Source: Pedobacter duraquae (GTDB lineage Bacteria; Bacteroidota; Bacteroidia; Sphingobacteriales; Sphingobacteriaceae). Taken from it: a DNA stretch of 64,000 bases. Shown here one piece after another: positions 51,705 through 61,730 of this stretch. Position 1 is the first letter of the stretch. Each line of letters starts with the position of its first letter. Where the stretch lies: contig NZ_SNWM01000003.1 in NCBI RefSeq assembly GCF_004362245.1, forward strand, positions 372,001 to 436,000, given 5' to 3'. The position numbers and the translations under genes were made by a program. Under the pieces are notes generated by a model. The model did no database searches and was not told where the DNA came from. It saw only the letters and a list, made by a program, of their open reading frames with translations.

Positions 51705-52455
51705 TCAGATTAAATTATCAGCTAAAGATGTTAACCTTTGGTTCGGTAGCAAACAAGTACTTAAGCATATCAACATCAGCTTTCCTAAAAACGAAATAAC
51801 TGCTATGATCGGCCCCTCGGGCTGCGGCAAGAGTACCTTGTTGCGCTCATTCAACAGGATGCACGACCTGTCTCCTGATGCGCGCATTGAAGGTAAGTTT
51901 GCGCTGGACAATCTTGATCTCTATCAGAAAGGACTTTCTGTTACACAAGTTCGCAGCAGGATAGGTATGGTTTTTCAAAAGGCAAACCCTTTTCCTAAAA
52001 GTATCTATGAAAATATCAATTATGGACTTGCCATCAACGATGTACCCAAAGCGGATCGTCCGGGGATAGTGGAAAATGCACTCAGGGAAAGTTACCTCTG
52101 GGACGAGGTGAAAGACGAACTGCAGAAACCGGCAACGCGATTATCAGGCGGGCAGCAGCAACGTCTCTGCATTGCCCGCGCTGTGGCACTGCGCCCGGAA
52201 GTGATTTTAATGGATGAGCCTTGCTCTGCGTTGGATCCCGTTAGTACAGCTAAAATCGAAGAACTTATTGTTAAACTTAAGAAAGATTATACCATCGTCA
52301 TCGTAACCCACAATATGCAACAGGCACAACGTACGGCGGATAAAACAGTATTTATGTACCTCGGAGAGGTGATAGAACACGATACGACAGACAATATCTT
52401 CAACCATCCTAAGAATGAACTGACCGCTAATTATGTTAAAGGGCATTTCGGGTAG
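51697..52455 (+). CDS. pstB: Phosphate ABC transporter ATP-binding protein
   Basis: A 252-aa ATPase: Walker [10 protein letters not shown] (39-47), signature [15 protein letters not shown], Walker [14 protein letters not shown], switch His in [12 protein letters not shown]. It energises phosphate import through PstCA. Last gene of pstSCAB; no phoU follows, which is unusual because phoU is often adjacent. The operon ends with a terminator hairpin about 130 nt on. Confidence 0.97.
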   Translation: MSDQIKLSAKDVNLWFGSKQVLKHINISFPKNEITAMIGPSGCGKSTLLRSFNRMHDLSPDARIEGKFALDNLDLYQKGLSVTQVRSRIGMVFQKANPFPKSIYENINYGLAINDVPKADRPGIVENALRESYLWDEVKDELQKPATRLSGGQQQRLCIARAVALRPEVILMDEPCSALDPVSTAKIEELIVKLKKDYTIVIVTHNMQQAQRTADKTVFMYLGEVIEHDTTDNIFNHPKNELTANYVKGHFG

Positions 52456-52575
52456 TCCTGCTCAAAAAGTTAATATGCTATTAACCCCCGCGTGATATCA
52501 ACAAACGATCTTTGGGTCAATATCTTTATGTGATCTTGTAGAACGTTCTTTATTCATTAAATTTAGGTGTAGTTG

Positions 52576-52610
52576 AAAAAAAATGGAGAGCGACAAGGTT
52601 CTCCTTTTTT
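52576..52610. terminator. Bidirectional terminator between pstB and the phosphoesterase gene
   Basis: Eight A, then stem GGAGA / TCTCC with a 10-nt loop, then six T. Convergent genes on both sides. Confidence 0.75.
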
Positions 52611-52612
52611 GT

Positions 52613-53752
52613 TTAAACAGTTTTCCCCAGCTCCAGCACAAATTCATCGGCAAGCACACTCTTTTCAGATTCGTCAGGCCGCTCATCATGTGGAATAGTG
52701 TAATAAGAACCTGTCAGGGTTAACCCCTCATCGGTTTTCTCCAGACTTATTTTTAAAAAGCCGTGCTTCAGCTCTGAAAAGCTTTCCAGTTCCACGTCAT
52801 CAAATAGTGGGTTGACTGTAGTAAAGTTCGGATCTGTGGTTAAAGCCAGACTATGTAACTCATCAAAACCACCTGCACCGCAAACAATAAAAGGTACCGT
52901 ACTTCCATCCGCATAATGTTTACTGAAACGTTGGTAGTTGTGCACATGCCCGCTAAAAACAGCATCAGGCTTGATCCCTGTCTCCTCAAAAACACCCTCC
53001 AGAAAAGTAATCATTGGAATGCTCGACCCATGATTGGTATCAGCCGAATAAGGGGCATGGTGAATACAAACAATAACCGCCTTGTCTGGTCTTTCCTGGT
53101 CTGCCTTTTTTAAAGTCTCCACAAACCATTCCCGTTGTTCTGGGGTGATTACACCGAATTTTGGGACATTACTATGTAACCCTATAATGGTAGCAAGCGG
53201 TGTATCCAAACTCCAATATACATTAGGCTGGATCATGCTTTTCCGTGCTGCACCCCCGCTAAATGGAACTGTTAATGGTTCTGCCGCACAAAATACCTCT
53301 TTAAAGGCTGATAAACTGGCATAAGGCTTCGGATTCAAAATATTAACATCACTATCGTGATTCCCTGCAATGGCGAAAATGGGCCCGGGATACACACCAT
53401 AGGGCTTAAAAAACTGATTGTAATATTGATCGGCTTCGCCAAAATGGTAGACAATATCCCCCAGGTGAAACAAAAACTTCGGAGTACTATCGGAATCCAT
53501 GGCTTCTGTATACTGCTGCGCCATCTCGGAAGCGATGAGCTGCTGGAACCTCGGACTTTTAATACCGCCGGTATCACCAACCAAATGGAATACCATTTTA
53601 TCTGCAGTAAATTCAGGAATCACCTCAGCTAATTTAAGCTGGTACGGATACTTGCCTGTAGGTTTTGGGAGCGGCTGGAACTTGAAAGAATCGTCAGGTT
53701 GGTTTTTCTTAAATACGGGTTTGACAACTCTCAGAGAAGGAATAATCGACAT
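52613..53752 (-). CDS. Calcineurin-like metallophosphoesterase
   Basis: A 379-aa metallophosphatase without signal peptide. Metal motifs in order: HLVGDTGGIKS, LFHLGDIVYHFGE, AIAGNHDSDV, CIHHAPYSADTNHG and SGHVHNYQRF. It resembles purple-acid-phosphatase-like / ICC-type enzymes. It lies beside pstSCAB, convergent to it, and has a PHO-like repeat near its promoter, so it probably acts on phosphate esters under phosphate limitation. Cytoplasmic location is suggested only by the missing signal. Confidence 0.9.
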   Translation of the reverse strand: MSIIPSLRVVKPVFKKNQPDDSFKFQPLPKPTGKYPYQLKLAEVIPEFTADKMVFHLVGDTGGIKSPRFQQLIASEMAQQYTEAMDSDSTPKFLFHLGDIVYHFGEADQYYNQFFKPYGVYPGPIFAIAGNHDSDVNILNPKPYASLSAFKEVFCAAEPLTVPFSGGAARKSMIQPNVYWSLDTPLATIIGLHSNVPKFGVITPEQREWFVETLKKADQERPDKAVIVCIHHAPYSADTNHGSSIPMITFLEGVFEETGIKPDAVFSGHVHNYQRFSKHYADGSTVPFIVCGAGGFDELHSLALTTDPNFTTVNPLFDDVELESFSELKHGFLKISLEKTDEGLTLTGSYYTIPHDERPDESEKSVLADEFVLELGKTV

Positions 53753-53768
53753 AACACTAAGCTTGCTG

Positions 53769-53803
53769 CAAAAATACCAAAATGCTTATTAAGACAGGGT
53801 TAA
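53769..53803 (-). promoter_or_regulatory. -7 element and PHO-like repeats of the phosphoesterase gene
   Basis: Minus strand TATTTTTG (53769-53776) fits TAnnTTTG. Behind it TTAACCC (53797-53803) and TTAATAA (53786-53792) start 11 bp apart with 9 nt left to the -7 box, the same layout as before pstS, but with only two and less similar units. Confidence 0.4.
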
Positions 53804-53900
53804 ATTAACATCCCCCGGTCATTTTTGTCTGATTCATTAATTGAAAACTAATGATTTGACAATATAGCGAGGGTAACTTGCAGAAACAAAACGATAACAG

Positions 53901-54743
53901 ATGCTCGCATTTAAAATCTGCACCAGGCACCCGAAATTGGTTTTTCTTTTCCTGTTCATGTTGCTGCCCAAGCTCATGTCGGCACAGGATTTCCCACTAA
54001 GTAAAGCTTTTGCCCATAATGATTACTGGCATAAACGCCCGCTTTACGATGCGCTCGACAACGGCTACACGCACATCGAAGCCGATGTGTACCTGCGGCG
54101 TGGTAAACTCCTGGTTTCACACCTGCCACCCTTCTTCAGTAAAAAAAGAACACTCGAGTCACTGTACCTTAAGCCCCTGATGGCCTACGCACAGACAGCC
54201 GACAGTCAGCCGATAACGCTAATGATTGATGTCAAATCAAAGGCTCAACCTACCTATGAGGCATTGGAGCAACTGCTTCAGAACTATCAAGGACTCATCT
54301 CAACCTATACAGCGGGCGTCATTACAAAACGTAAAGTAACCATTGTACTTACCGGACATAAGCCTTTTCAGTTTTTAAAGAACCAAACCAGTGGTTGGGC
54401 TTTTGTAGATGACGACTTGATTAACCCCACCGCCAATGCCAGGTTTAATGCCTTGTTTCAAACCGCAAGTTGTAAATATTCAAACGTACTTTCCTGGACA
54501 GGCGAGGGCATTATGCCTGCACAGGAACGCAGGCAGCTATGTGCTTTCGTTGAGCAGGCGCATAGCACAGGCAAGAAAGTACGGCTCTGGGCTTCGCCCG
54601 AAAACAGAACGGTCTGGGCAGAGTTACTGAGCTGCGGTATAGACCTCATCAATACGGACCAGCTTTTAAGACTAAAGACATTCCTCTTGGAAGAGGTGCT
54701 ACGCTTTGCAAAAGCCGAACCGCGTGCAGATTTTACCCAATAA
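53901..54743 (+). CDS. GDPD/PI-PLC-like exported phosphodiesterase
   Basis: A 280-aa exported protein (hydrophobic N-terminus LVFLFLFMLLPKLMSAQ). The TIM-barrel phosphodiesterase pattern is visible: FAHNDYWHKRPLYDALDNGY (catalytic His), HIEADVYLRRGKLLVSH, LMIDVKSK (metal ligand), and the C-terminal DLINTDQLLRLK. It resembles the AIM6/PI-PLC-X-like group of glycerophosphodiester phosphodiesterases. Release of glycerol phosphate from phosphodiesters would fit the neighbouring phosphate genes; substrate is an inference. Confidence 0.83.
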   Translation: MLAFKICTRHPKLVFLFLFMLLPKLMSAQDFPLSKAFAHNDYWHKRPLYDALDNGYTHIEADVYLRRGKLLVSHLPPFFSKKRTLESLYLKPLMAYAQTADSQPITLMIDVKSKAQPTYEALEQLLQNYQGLISTYTAGVITKRKVTIVLTGHKPFQFLKNQTSGWAFVDDDLINPTANARFNALFQTASCKYSNVLSWTGEGIMPAQERRQLCAFVEQAHSTGKKVRLWASPENRTVWAELLSCGIDLINTDQLLRLKTFLLEEVLRFAKAEPRADFTQ

Positions 54744-54811
54744 GTTAAAAACTTAATAGTATAGTGATTAACAGGTAATAGCAGTATCCTATTTTGCTGA
54801 AAAACGAGTAG

Positions 54812-55981
54812 ATGAAGAGGATTAAAGTTGCATTCTTTGCGGAAATACTGGTGGAAGATTTCGATGGCGCATCACGAACGATGTTCCAGCTGATTAATAG
54901 GATCGATCCTGAGATTTTTGAATTCCTGTTTATTTGTGGCCTCGGCCCCGGATTGCTCCGCGGCTTCGAATGCTTCCGCATTCCATCTGTCACTCTTCCC
55001 CTGAATACAACTTATAAAATGGCTGTTCCGTTTCTGGTGCAACAGGAGCTTCGAGAAAAGTTGAATCACTTCGCCCCTGATATTGTCCATATTGCTACAC
55101 CTTCATGGCTTGGGAATTTTGCCCTTAAGCATGCAAAACAGGCGCAGGTGCCGGTAATTAGTATTTACCATACCCACTTTATTTCTTATATCGATTATTA
55201 TTTTAAATATACACCTTTTCTGATCGAGCCGGTAAAACAGCGTCTGGCAGAAAGTCAACAGGTCTTTTATAACCAATGCGATGTGGTTTATGTCCCTTCG
55301 CAAAGTATTTGTGGAGAACTCCTGCAAATGGGCATCGCACAGCGCCGGATGAAAATCTGGAAACGCGGTATTGATGCTGCTTTGTTCAGCCCCGCAAAAA
55401 GAGACCCTGGATTGATGCGCGAACTTACCGGCAATAACCATCCAACATTGCTTTTCGCCAGTCGCCTTGTCTGGGAAAAGAACCTGGAAACCTTATTTCG
55501 TATTTACGACCTGATACAAAAGCAAAACATCAAATGTAATTTCGTAATCGCCGGTGAGGGCATTGCCCGCAAAGCTTGTGAGCTCCGCATGAAAAGCGCA
55601 ATATTTACCGGCAAGGTAAGTCACGAAAAACTATCGGTATTATATGCTTCGTCAGATATTTTTGTTTTCCCTTCAGTATCCGAAACCTGTGGCAATGTAG
55701 TGCTGGAGGCTATGGCATCAGGTCTGCCCTGCATCATCGCCGATGGTGGTGGATCAAAGGATTTTATTAAGCAAGGCTTCAATGGTTTTACCTGCAGTCC
55801 CTATCAGGAGCAGGATTATGTAAATAAAATTAGCCTGCTGCTGGAAAGTAATCGTTTAGCTCATCAGTTTAGCAATAACGGACTGGAACATAGCAGAGGT
55901 TTTTGCTGGAACAGGTTAGCGGCAACTTATTTTCAAGAATTACAGGAGCTGAGCAAAATAGATGCAATGGTTTTAGCTTAA
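54812..55981 (+). CDS. GT4-type glycosyltransferase (mannosyltransferase-like)
   Basis: A 389-aa GT-B enzyme. Its N-terminal half begins KRIKVAFFAEILVEDFDGAS and holds ISIYHTHFISYIDYYFKYTP and a typical DVVYVPSQS. The C-terminal half has FASRLVWEKNLETLFRIYD and the donor site VFPSVSETCGNVVLEAMASG (E-x7-E). It is like GDP-mannose-dependent alpha-mannosyltransferases (MgtA/PimB group); donor unproven. First gene of a three-gene cluster: 12 nt to the flippase-like gene, which overlaps the next GT by 26 nt. A glycolipid or glycan export path is implied. Confidence 0.88.
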   Translation: MKRIKVAFFAEILVEDFDGASRTMFQLINRIDPEIFEFLFICGLGPGLLRGFECFRIPSVTLPLNTTYKMAVPFLVQQELREKLNHFAPDIVHIATPSWLGNFALKHAKQAQVPVISIYHTHFISYIDYYFKYTPFLIEPVKQRLAESQQVFYNQCDVVYVPSQSICGELLQMGIAQRRMKIWKRGIDAALFSPAKRDPGLMRELTGNNHPTLLFASRLVWEKNLETLFRIYDLIQKQNIKCNFVIAGEGIARKACELRMKSAIFTGKVSHEKLSVLYASSDIFVFPSVSETCGNVVLEAMASGLPCIIADGGGSKDFIKQGFNGFTCSPYQEQDYVNKISLLLESNRLAHQFSNNGLEHSRGFCWNRLAATYFQELQELSKIDAMVLA

Positions 55982-55993
55982 CTGTTCTGCTTG

Positions 55994-56971
55994 ATGATGA
56001 AATGGATAAAATGGCTGGGCCTCGCTGCAGTGCTGATCTGTTTATGGCTTTTTGTACGGGCTACAGATTTTTCAGCGGTTGGCATTTTGCTGCGAAAAAC
56101 AGGGCTACGCTTCGGATATCTGATCGGTATTACGCTGGTTGCTTATGTTTTCGGAACCTTAAGCTGGTGGTATTGCCTGGGGGAGTACCGCAAATCAGTG
56201 TCTATTTACCAGTTGTTTGTAGTGCGCCACATCGGTGAAACCTTAAGTCTGGTTAACCCAACGAGTATTATCGCAGGAGAAACAGCCAAGGTATTCCTGC
56301 TAAAGAATAACGGTATTGAGCGTCCGGTAGTGATTGCTTCAATTTTGATTTCCCGTTTGCTGTTGATAATCAGTCAGTTGACGCTGCTTGTTGGTGTCTT
56401 GATACCATTTTTATACAGCAGGGATTTGCTCACATTTAATCGTTTTTACATATGGGCAGTCGCAGCAATTCTACTCATTGCAGGAATCTGTTTATTGCTG
56501 TACCGGCAAACGGTAAATGCGCAATGGATGCTCAATATCAAACGAAAACTCAGCGCTGTCACCATTTCCTGGCGTCAATTAACTACCTACAGCGGAAAGG
56601 CAACTGGACTAGCTTTTCTCTTTGCCCTCTTGCACTGGATATGTGGTGCTTTGGAATTCTACCTGATTATCCGTTTTCTGGGCTTCAATGTGAGTCTGAT
56701 CCGCGGACTGCTTGTAGACCTGGGGGTAGTAGTATTCAAATCTGCAGGGGCGTTTGTACCAGGACAGTTAGGGGTAGAGGAATATGGAAATAAAACTATG
56801 ATCGCGGTAATTGGCATTCAAAGTACAACACTCTGGGTTGCTGCCTCCATCCTTCGCCGGAGCAGGCAGCTATTCTGGATTATTATAGGGTGTTGTGCCT
56901 GGATGCTGGTGCAGGTTACCGCTAAACTTACAGACAAAAAGCGCAATGGAAATTTTATTTATAAGTCATAA
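55994..56971 (+). CDS. Flippase-like (LPG_synthase_TM) membrane protein
   Basis: A 325-aa protein with about eight membrane helices, of the same flippase-like family as the gene at 13898-14899 but not closely similar. Conserved segments: VRHIGETLSLVNPTSIIAGE and GAFVPGQLGVEEYG. No catalytic domain. It stands between two GT4 genes, with a 26-nt overlap to the second, so it probably moves or presents their lipid-linked product. I start at the first ATG of a tandem pair (55994, 55997); a TTG precedes it. Confidence 0.82.
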   Translation: MMKWIKWLGLAAVLICLWLFVRATDFSAVGILLRKTGLRFGYLIGITLVAYVFGTLSWWYCLGEYRKSVSIYQLFVVRHIGETLSLVNPTSIIAGETAKVFLLKNNGIERPVVIASILISRLLLIISQLTLLVGVLIPFLYSRDLLTFNRFYIWAVAAILLIAGICLLLYRQTVNAQWMLNIKRKLSAVTISWRQLTTYSGKATGLAFLFALLHWICGALEFYLIIRFLGFNVSLIRGLLVDLGVVVFKSAGAFVPGQLGVEEYGNKTMIAVIGIQSTTLWVAASILRRSRQLFWIIIGCCAWMLVQVTAKLTDKKRNGNFIYKS

Positions 56972-58115
56972 GTACCCACCTGTAATCGGTGGTATGGAAA
57001 AACAGAGTTTCGAATTAATTACGGGCATGAAGAAGCATGCGAAGGTATACAGCATTATTCTGGATGCCGAGAAGGAAAGCCGGCTCCACTTTTTTTTAAA
57101 TCTGGAAGACAGGATCATTGCGATGTGCATCAAACACCCGCTCATCACGATTATTCACTTTAATGATGCACTGGTTGCTGCTGCCTGCCTGCGTCATAAA
57201 AGGTACAGGCATTTAAAACACACCATGACCGTGCATGGCTTGGATGTTGTTTTCCCGAATTGGATCTACCGTACCTGGATCTTCAAAAAGTTTAACCGTT
57301 TTAGTCTGATTTTTGCCGTGAGCACTGCTACTGCCCAGGCTTGTATTGCACGCGGAATTAATAAAGATAAAATTGTTGTGGTACACAATGGAGTGGACCA
57401 CGCGATGCAGGCTCCGGCTTGCAAAGCGCAGATGGAAACACTATTGAGTAGTCAGTATGGAATAGACACGCAAGGGCAGCGGGTTATTGTGGCCATGGGC
57501 AGGCCGGTAACCAGAAAAGGATTTTCCTGGTTTATCGCTCAGGTAGTTCCCAAACTAGATCCTGATATCATGTTATTGCTTATCGGGCCTGGTCAACAGA
57601 CACATCCGGTTAAAAGCGGGCTTTGGTCAGCTATTCCAGAAACATTAAGAAAACCCATAGAACTTTTTCTAGGTATGCCTTCTGATGCCAGGCAGATTAC
57701 AAAACTCGTGAATAAACCCAATACCGCAGCTGTTGTTAAACAGCTTGGTGCGATGGCATACGAGGATATCCTAAAAATCATGCGCTCTGCTGATGCCTTT
57801 GTCATGCCCAATATAGCCATCAAAGGCGATATGGAAGGATTTGGATTGGTTTGCCTGGAAGCGGCTTTGTGTGGCGTTCCGGTTTATGCCGCCGCTATAG
57901 ATGGAATTACGGATGTAATCCATAACGGTAAAAACGGCTTTTTATTGCCCTCCGGTGATGCTGAGATCTGGGCAAGGCACATCAACGCTATCGGTACCAA
58001 TAGCGCTGCCGCTTTTTTACGCGAAGAAGCCATGGCCTATACAGCTGCTCAATTTGGCTGGACTAAAATGGTTCAGGAATATGAATATCATTTCTCAACA
58101 ATTTGCCCAGCATGA
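56946..58115 (+). CDS. GT4-type glycosyltransferase
   Basis: A 389-aa GT-B enzyme starting [19 protein letters not shown], the standard N-terminal strand of this group. The C-terminal half has [28 protein letters not shown] and the donor segment [20 protein letters not shown]. The ATG at 56946 overlaps the flippase-like gene by 26 nt; a longer in-frame start exists but would not fit the family. It probably extends the product of the first GT4. The last 28 nt overlap the convergent histidine kinase gene. Confidence 0.87.
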   Translation: MEILFISHKYPPVIGGMEKQSFELITGMKKHAKVYSIILDAEKESRLHFFLNLEDRIIAMCIKHPLITIIHFNDALVAAACLRHKRYRHLKHTMTVHGLDVVFPNWIYRTWIFKKFNRFSLIFAVSTATAQACIARGINKDKIVVVHNGVDHAMQAPACKAQMETLLSSQYGIDTQGQRVIVAMGRPVTRKGFSWFIAQVVPKLDPDIMLLLIGPGQQTHPVKSGLWSAIPETLRKPIELFLGMPSDARQITKLVNKPNTAAVVKQLGAMAYEDILKIMRSADAFVMPNIAIKGDMEGFGLVCLEAALCGVPVYAAAIDGITDVIHNGKNGFLLPSGDAEIWARHINAIGTNSAAAFLREEAMAYTAAQFGWTKMVQEYEYHFSTICPA

Positions 58116-60475
58116 CGGGCAATTTTTGTTAATAGATCCAATAAATCATTTAACTGTATCGGTTTAGGTAGGTAGTCATCCATACCAGCTTTTAAATAAG
58201 CCTCTTTATCTTCAGGCATGGCATTGGCCGTCATCGCCACAATGGAAGGATGGTAATTATGCGCTGCCCTGATGAGTTGAGTTGCTTCCACACCGCCCAT
58301 TTCAGGCATCTGTATATCCATCAGGATCAGTTCGTATTTCTGAACCTGCAACTGATTCAAAACGCCGATTCCATTTTCTACAAGGTCAGGTGTATAGCCT
58401 AATTTGCGTAAAATAGTCATGATCAGCTTCTGGTTAATCATGTTGTCTTCTGCAACCAATATTCGTAAAGGGAAACGGAGTGCAAACTCCGGATTCAAAA
58501 CTTTTTTATCGGGTACGGGGCTGAGCACTACAGGTAGTGGATGTACTGCTCTTGGTAGTCCTGCCTGAATAGTAAAGCGGAAGGTTGTTCCTTCACCATA
58601 CACACTTTCAGCAGTGATTGTACCCTTCATTAAATGTACCAGCCGCTCGCAAATCACCAATCCTAATCCGGTGCCCCCATATTTTCTTGTTGTTGAAGAA
58701 TCTACCTGAGAGAAAGCTTTGAAAAGTTTGGATAACTTGTCGGCGGGGATGCCTATACCCTGATCACTTATGGTGAATCCAAGCTCAAGAAAACCGGCAG
58801 GTTTAGCCGAGACCAGCGTAATATCCAAACAGATCTTTCCTTCCTGTGTAAATTTGACTGCATTGCCCAGCAGGTTGGTCAATACCTGCTTCAACCGCAT
58901 CTGGTCTCCAGAAATCAGTGCTGGAATTTCTGGTGCGATGTGCGTATGTAATACCAATCCAAGTTGTGCAATCCGGTCTTTGAATAAATCTGTTACCTCC
59001 CGGATACAGCGTCGTAAATCAAAATCATGGATATCTAGCTCAAGCTTCCCAGATTCGATCTTAGAGAAATCTAAGATATCGTTGATCACATTGATCAGTG
59101 TCTCTCCGCTGTTTTTTATAGTTTGCAGATAGCTGCTCTGCTCAGTGTCCAGGCTTGTTTCAGACAGCAGAGCCGCCATTCCGAGTACGCCATTCATTGG
59201 TGTACGGATCTCATGACTCATCGTGGCCAGGAAAACACTTTTTGCTTCATTGGCGCGTTCAGCTTCTTCCTTGGCATCGAGCTCCTGTTTACTTTGCAGA
59301 TGTAATTCTTCGTTTACAGCGTATAGCTCTTCAGATTGAGCCTGCAGTTCTTCAGACTGGGCCTGCAGTTCCTCATTGGCATTTTGTAATTCTACAGTGC
59401 GGGAGTTCAGGTTTTGGATATAGTCACGCAAGGTAGTTTTCAGCAAGTTGAAGTCGCTGAACAAACGCTCAATTTCTGATGTATTAGGAACAAAACCCCG
59501 GTCGGCCTGTGAGAGCTGTATGTCTTTAAAGTCGGAGTGGATAAAATGCCCCATGCGTTTATTCAGTTCCTGCAGATCGCTGGTGAGCAGGCTGGTGACC
59601 AGGAAAGACAGCCCAATCATCAGCAGCAGTAAACATATAGAAACGATAAGGAGTAACTGTGTGAAGTTATGCTGTAACTGGAGTGTTTGCTGGGTAGCGA
59701 TGTCAAAAGTAGACTGATAAATACGGCTGAACAGGTCTATTCCATTTAAGGTATTTGGCACCAGGCCCTTGTTATTGTTGATGCCCAGTTTTTCAGTGTA
59801 GCTAACAAGCAACTCAAAATCATTTTTGTAGTTGGATAGGGCTTTATAGCTCGTACCGGATTTTGGGAAAAGATTGCGAATAGAATCGATCTGGCTCACA
59901 AACAATGTGGCATATTCCAGGCGACCCCTCAGCATGTAGTCCTTTTCATGTCTCCGTAACTGAAGGATTTCGTATTTGGTAACGGTGCTGGACTGTTCTA
60001 TCCAATGTGCATACTTTCGCATACGTCCTTCCAGTCCATAGTCCTCAAATCCTTTTTTAAAATAGAGTGTTTTAAGTTGTTTTCCGGATGATAAAGTAGA
60101 TTTACTGAGCACAATCAACTGCTCCAGCTCAGCATCTACCGCTATATTACTCTGTTTGGCAAGTAATTGTAATGCTAGAATATGTTGCGGGATAGTACCC
60201 TGCAAATCAATAAACTGATCAATATCCGCTTGTTTGGTTGTTTGATAAAATGCTTCCTGATGAAACCCAGATAGCATAAACCGATGCAGATGATTGGTGC
60301 TTTTTAGGTACTGAGTTTGTATATAGGTAAGCTGTTCGGAGAAAAGGCGCAGCCGCTGTTGTTTAATATCAATAAACAGGTAGGTTATTACCCAGATCAG
60401 TATGACCAGAACAAAACAAAGGAAGCTTAAAATTAATCTGGCTCTGAAAGATTTGAATAGAAATTTGTTGTACAT
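58088..60475 (-). CDS. Hybrid sensor histidine kinase / response regulator
   Basis: A 795-aa membrane kinase. Helix 1 (about residues 13-32), a helical periplasmic sensor of about 240 residues without a recognised domain, helix 2, a HAMP-like linker, then a long coiled coil with the repeat [17 protein letters not shown]. HisKA H-box [14 protein letters not shown]; HATPase with DQGIGIP and [14 protein letters not shown]-terminal receiver with [13 protein letters not shown], phosphorylated Asp in [12 protein letters not shown] and Lys in DDYLPKPIQ. It lacks an Hpt domain. ATG 60475 is chosen; a TTG further upstream is in frame but unlikely. A 47-aa membrane peptide gene lies 95 nt upstream on the same strand. 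Confidence 0.93.
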   Translation of the reverse strand: MYNKFLFKSFRARLILSFLCFVLVILIWVITYLFIDIKQQRLRLFSEQLTYIQTQYLKSTNHLHRFMLSGFHQEAFYQTTKQADIDQFIDLQGTIPQHILALQLLAKQSNIAVDAELEQLIVLSKSTLSSGKQLKTLYFKKGFEDYGLEGRMRKYAHWIEQSSTVTKYEILQLRRHEKDYMLRGRLEYATLFVSQIDSIRNLFPKSGTSYKALSNYKNDFELLVSYTEKLGINNNKGLVPNTLNGIDLFSRIYQSTFDIATQQTLQLQHNFTQLLLIVSICLLLLMIGLSFLVTSLLTSDLQELNKRMGHFIHSDFKDIQLSQADRGFVPNTSEIERLFSDFNLLKTTLRDYIQNLNSRTVELQNANEELQAQSEELQAQSEELYAVNEELHLQSKQELDAKEEAERANEAKSVFLATMSHEIRTPMNGVLGMAALLSETSLDTEQSSYLQTIKNSGETLINVINDILDFSKIESGKLELDIHDFDLRRCIREVTDLFKDRIAQLGLVLHTHIAPEIPALISGDQMRLKQVLTNLLGNAVKFTQEGKICLDITLVSAKPAGFLELGFTISDQGIGIPADKLSKLFKAFSQVDSSTTRKYGGTGLGLVICERLVHLMKGTITAESVYGEGTTFRFTIQAGLPRAVHPLPVVLSPVPDKKVLNPEFALRFPLRILVAEDNMINQKLIMTILRKLGYTPDLVENGIGVLNQLQVQKYELILMDIQMPEMGGVEATQLIRAAHNYHPSIVAMTANAMPEDKEAYLKAGMDDYLPKPIQLNDLLDLLTKIARHAGQIVEK

Positions 60476-60570
60476 CCGTTGGTCAAAATTACGGAAGCTT
60501 GCAGAAGCAATTGTTAACAACAGGTTAAGCTATTGTAAATAGGCGCAGTTTAACCGCAGATACCGGGCGA

Positions 60571-60714
60571 CTACTTTTGATGCGAAGCTATTTTAGCTTT
60601 CTGCTGGGCACCATCTTTAATGCCGATTTTAAAAATGTCCTTTACAAAAGTGCCACCAACCATGATTAAAAGAACCGCTGCGAACCGAATTGCTGTTGTT
60701 TTTCCTGATTTCAT
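60571..60714 (-). CDS. Small membrane peptide (47 aa), unknown
   Basis: An ATG-to-TAG frame of 48 codons on the minus strand: basic start (MKSGKTTAIRF), one hydrophobic helix (FAAVLLIMVGGTFVKDIF) and a basic polar tail ending KIASHQK. Base composition and the regular signal-anchor-like layout look coding. It lies 95 nt before the histidine kinase on the same strand and could be co-transcribed with it. No similar family is known to me. Confidence 0.5.
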   Translation of the reverse strand: MKSGKTTAIRFAAVLLIMVGGTFVKDIFKIGIKDGAQQKAKIASHQK

Positions 60715-60828
60715 ATCTGAATAAGTATAGCGATAAATGTAGTGATTATTATTTCAGGTGTAGGTATATTTTATAGTATTGACAAAAAAGTAAGATTTGT
60801 TTTCTTATAAAATAATAATCAGGTAATC

Positions 60829-60856
60829 TTGACTTAATAAGGCCAGGGTACTTTTG
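60829..60856 (+). promoter_or_regulatory. Promoter of the ECF sigma factor gene
   Basis: TTG (60829-60831), 17-nt spacer, then TACTTTTG (60849-60856). Both consensus elements are present. The -7 box ends only 4 nt before the ATG, suggesting a leaderless or nearly leaderless mRNA. Confidence 0.6.
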
Positions 60857-60860
60857 AGCC

Positions 60861-61439
60861 ATGTCTGGAGCCGAAAAGTATACAACCGATGATAGGGTAC
60901 TGTTGCTGGAAATGCAAGCGGACAGCATAGCAGCCTTTGATGCCATATATGAACGTTATTGGGAACTGGTTTATAGTGCGGCCTATAAACGACTTAGAAA
61001 TTCCGATCTATCTAAAGATATCACTCAGGATATTTTTCTTAAACTTTGGTCAGGGCGTAATAAAACAACCATTCTCAATCTTCCTGCATACCTGCACACT
61101 TCGGTACGTAATAATGTGTTTAAACTGCTGGAAAAAGAACAACGTTATACGCCAATACCAGAACTTATGACAGAATCTGAAAGCGCGATTGAGGGGGCAG
61201 ATGCTGCTTTATTGCGTAAAGACTTTGTTTATAGTTATGATCAGTTACTTAACCAGCTTACAGCCTCCCAACAACAGATTTTCAGAATGCGCTTTGATCA
61301 GGATCAGTCTACAACAGAGATTTCGGCCCAATTGGGAATATCCCGCAAAACGGTACAAAATCAATTGGGCCGGAGCATCGCTTTTTTAAAAGCATCCCTG
61401 GCTTTTACCGTAATATTGATCTTGCCTTTTTTATTTTAA
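60861..61439 (+). CDS. ECF sigma factor (FecI-like, Bacteroidota type)
   Basis: A 192-aa sigma-70 factor: region 2 with FDAIYERYWELVYSAAYKRL and DLSKDITQDIFLKLW, region 4 with STTEISAQLGISRKTVQNQL (HTH), and a hydrophobic C-terminal helix (FLKASLAFTVILILPFLF) which is longer than usual and may tether the sigma to the membrane or its anti-sigma. It heads the FecI-FecR-SusC cascade and is read toward the FecR gene across a 546-nt non-coding stretch. Confidence 0.93.
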   Translation: MSGAEKYTTDDRVLLLEMQADSIAAFDAIYERYWELVYSAAYKRLRNSDLSKDITQDIFLKLWSGRNKTTILNLPAYLHTSVRNNVFKLLEKEQRYTPIPELMTESESAIEGADAALLRKDFVYSYDQLLNQLTASQQQIFRMRFDQDQSTTEISAQLGISRKTVQNQLGRSIAFLKASLAFTVILILPFLF

Positions 61440-61553
61440 GTAGCCAGTCAAATTGCGTATCTTGCAGCATACAATTTCCTGATGGCCTAATTTTCAGCGG
61501 TTAAGCAACTAAATATTATTGGTGTCGAAATGCTGAAATCCAAATAAAATTGG

Positions 61554-61594
61554 CCCTACAAGTAGGGGTACCCAGACCCTACAAATTCTGTAGG
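61554..61594. repeat. Inverted CCCTACAA motif cluster
   Basis: CCCTACAA (61554) is followed directly by GTAGGG (14-bp palindrome), then CCCTACAA (61577) and TGTAGG (61589). A third forward copy stands at 61754-61761. Operator sites or nested RNA hairpins are both possible. Confidence 0.5.
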
Positions 61595-61675
61595 ACGCTG
61601 ATCAGGACAATCACCAACAAAGTGCATTTAAAGTATAATAATGGTCTATAAGGCTTTTTAAGTTGTTCGTAATTG

Positions 61676-61730
61676 CTTCGCCTTTTCTTCGGCTTCTGTT
61701 CGGCTTTCCTTCGCCTTCTCTTCGGCTCGG
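61676..61730. repeat. 11-bp tandem repeat, five copies of TTCG(G/C)C
   Basis: TTCGCC or TTCGGC begins at 61677, 61688, 61699, 61710 and 61721: an exact 11-bp period with C/T-rich 5-nt spacers. The whole block is 55 bp. Confidence 0.75.
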
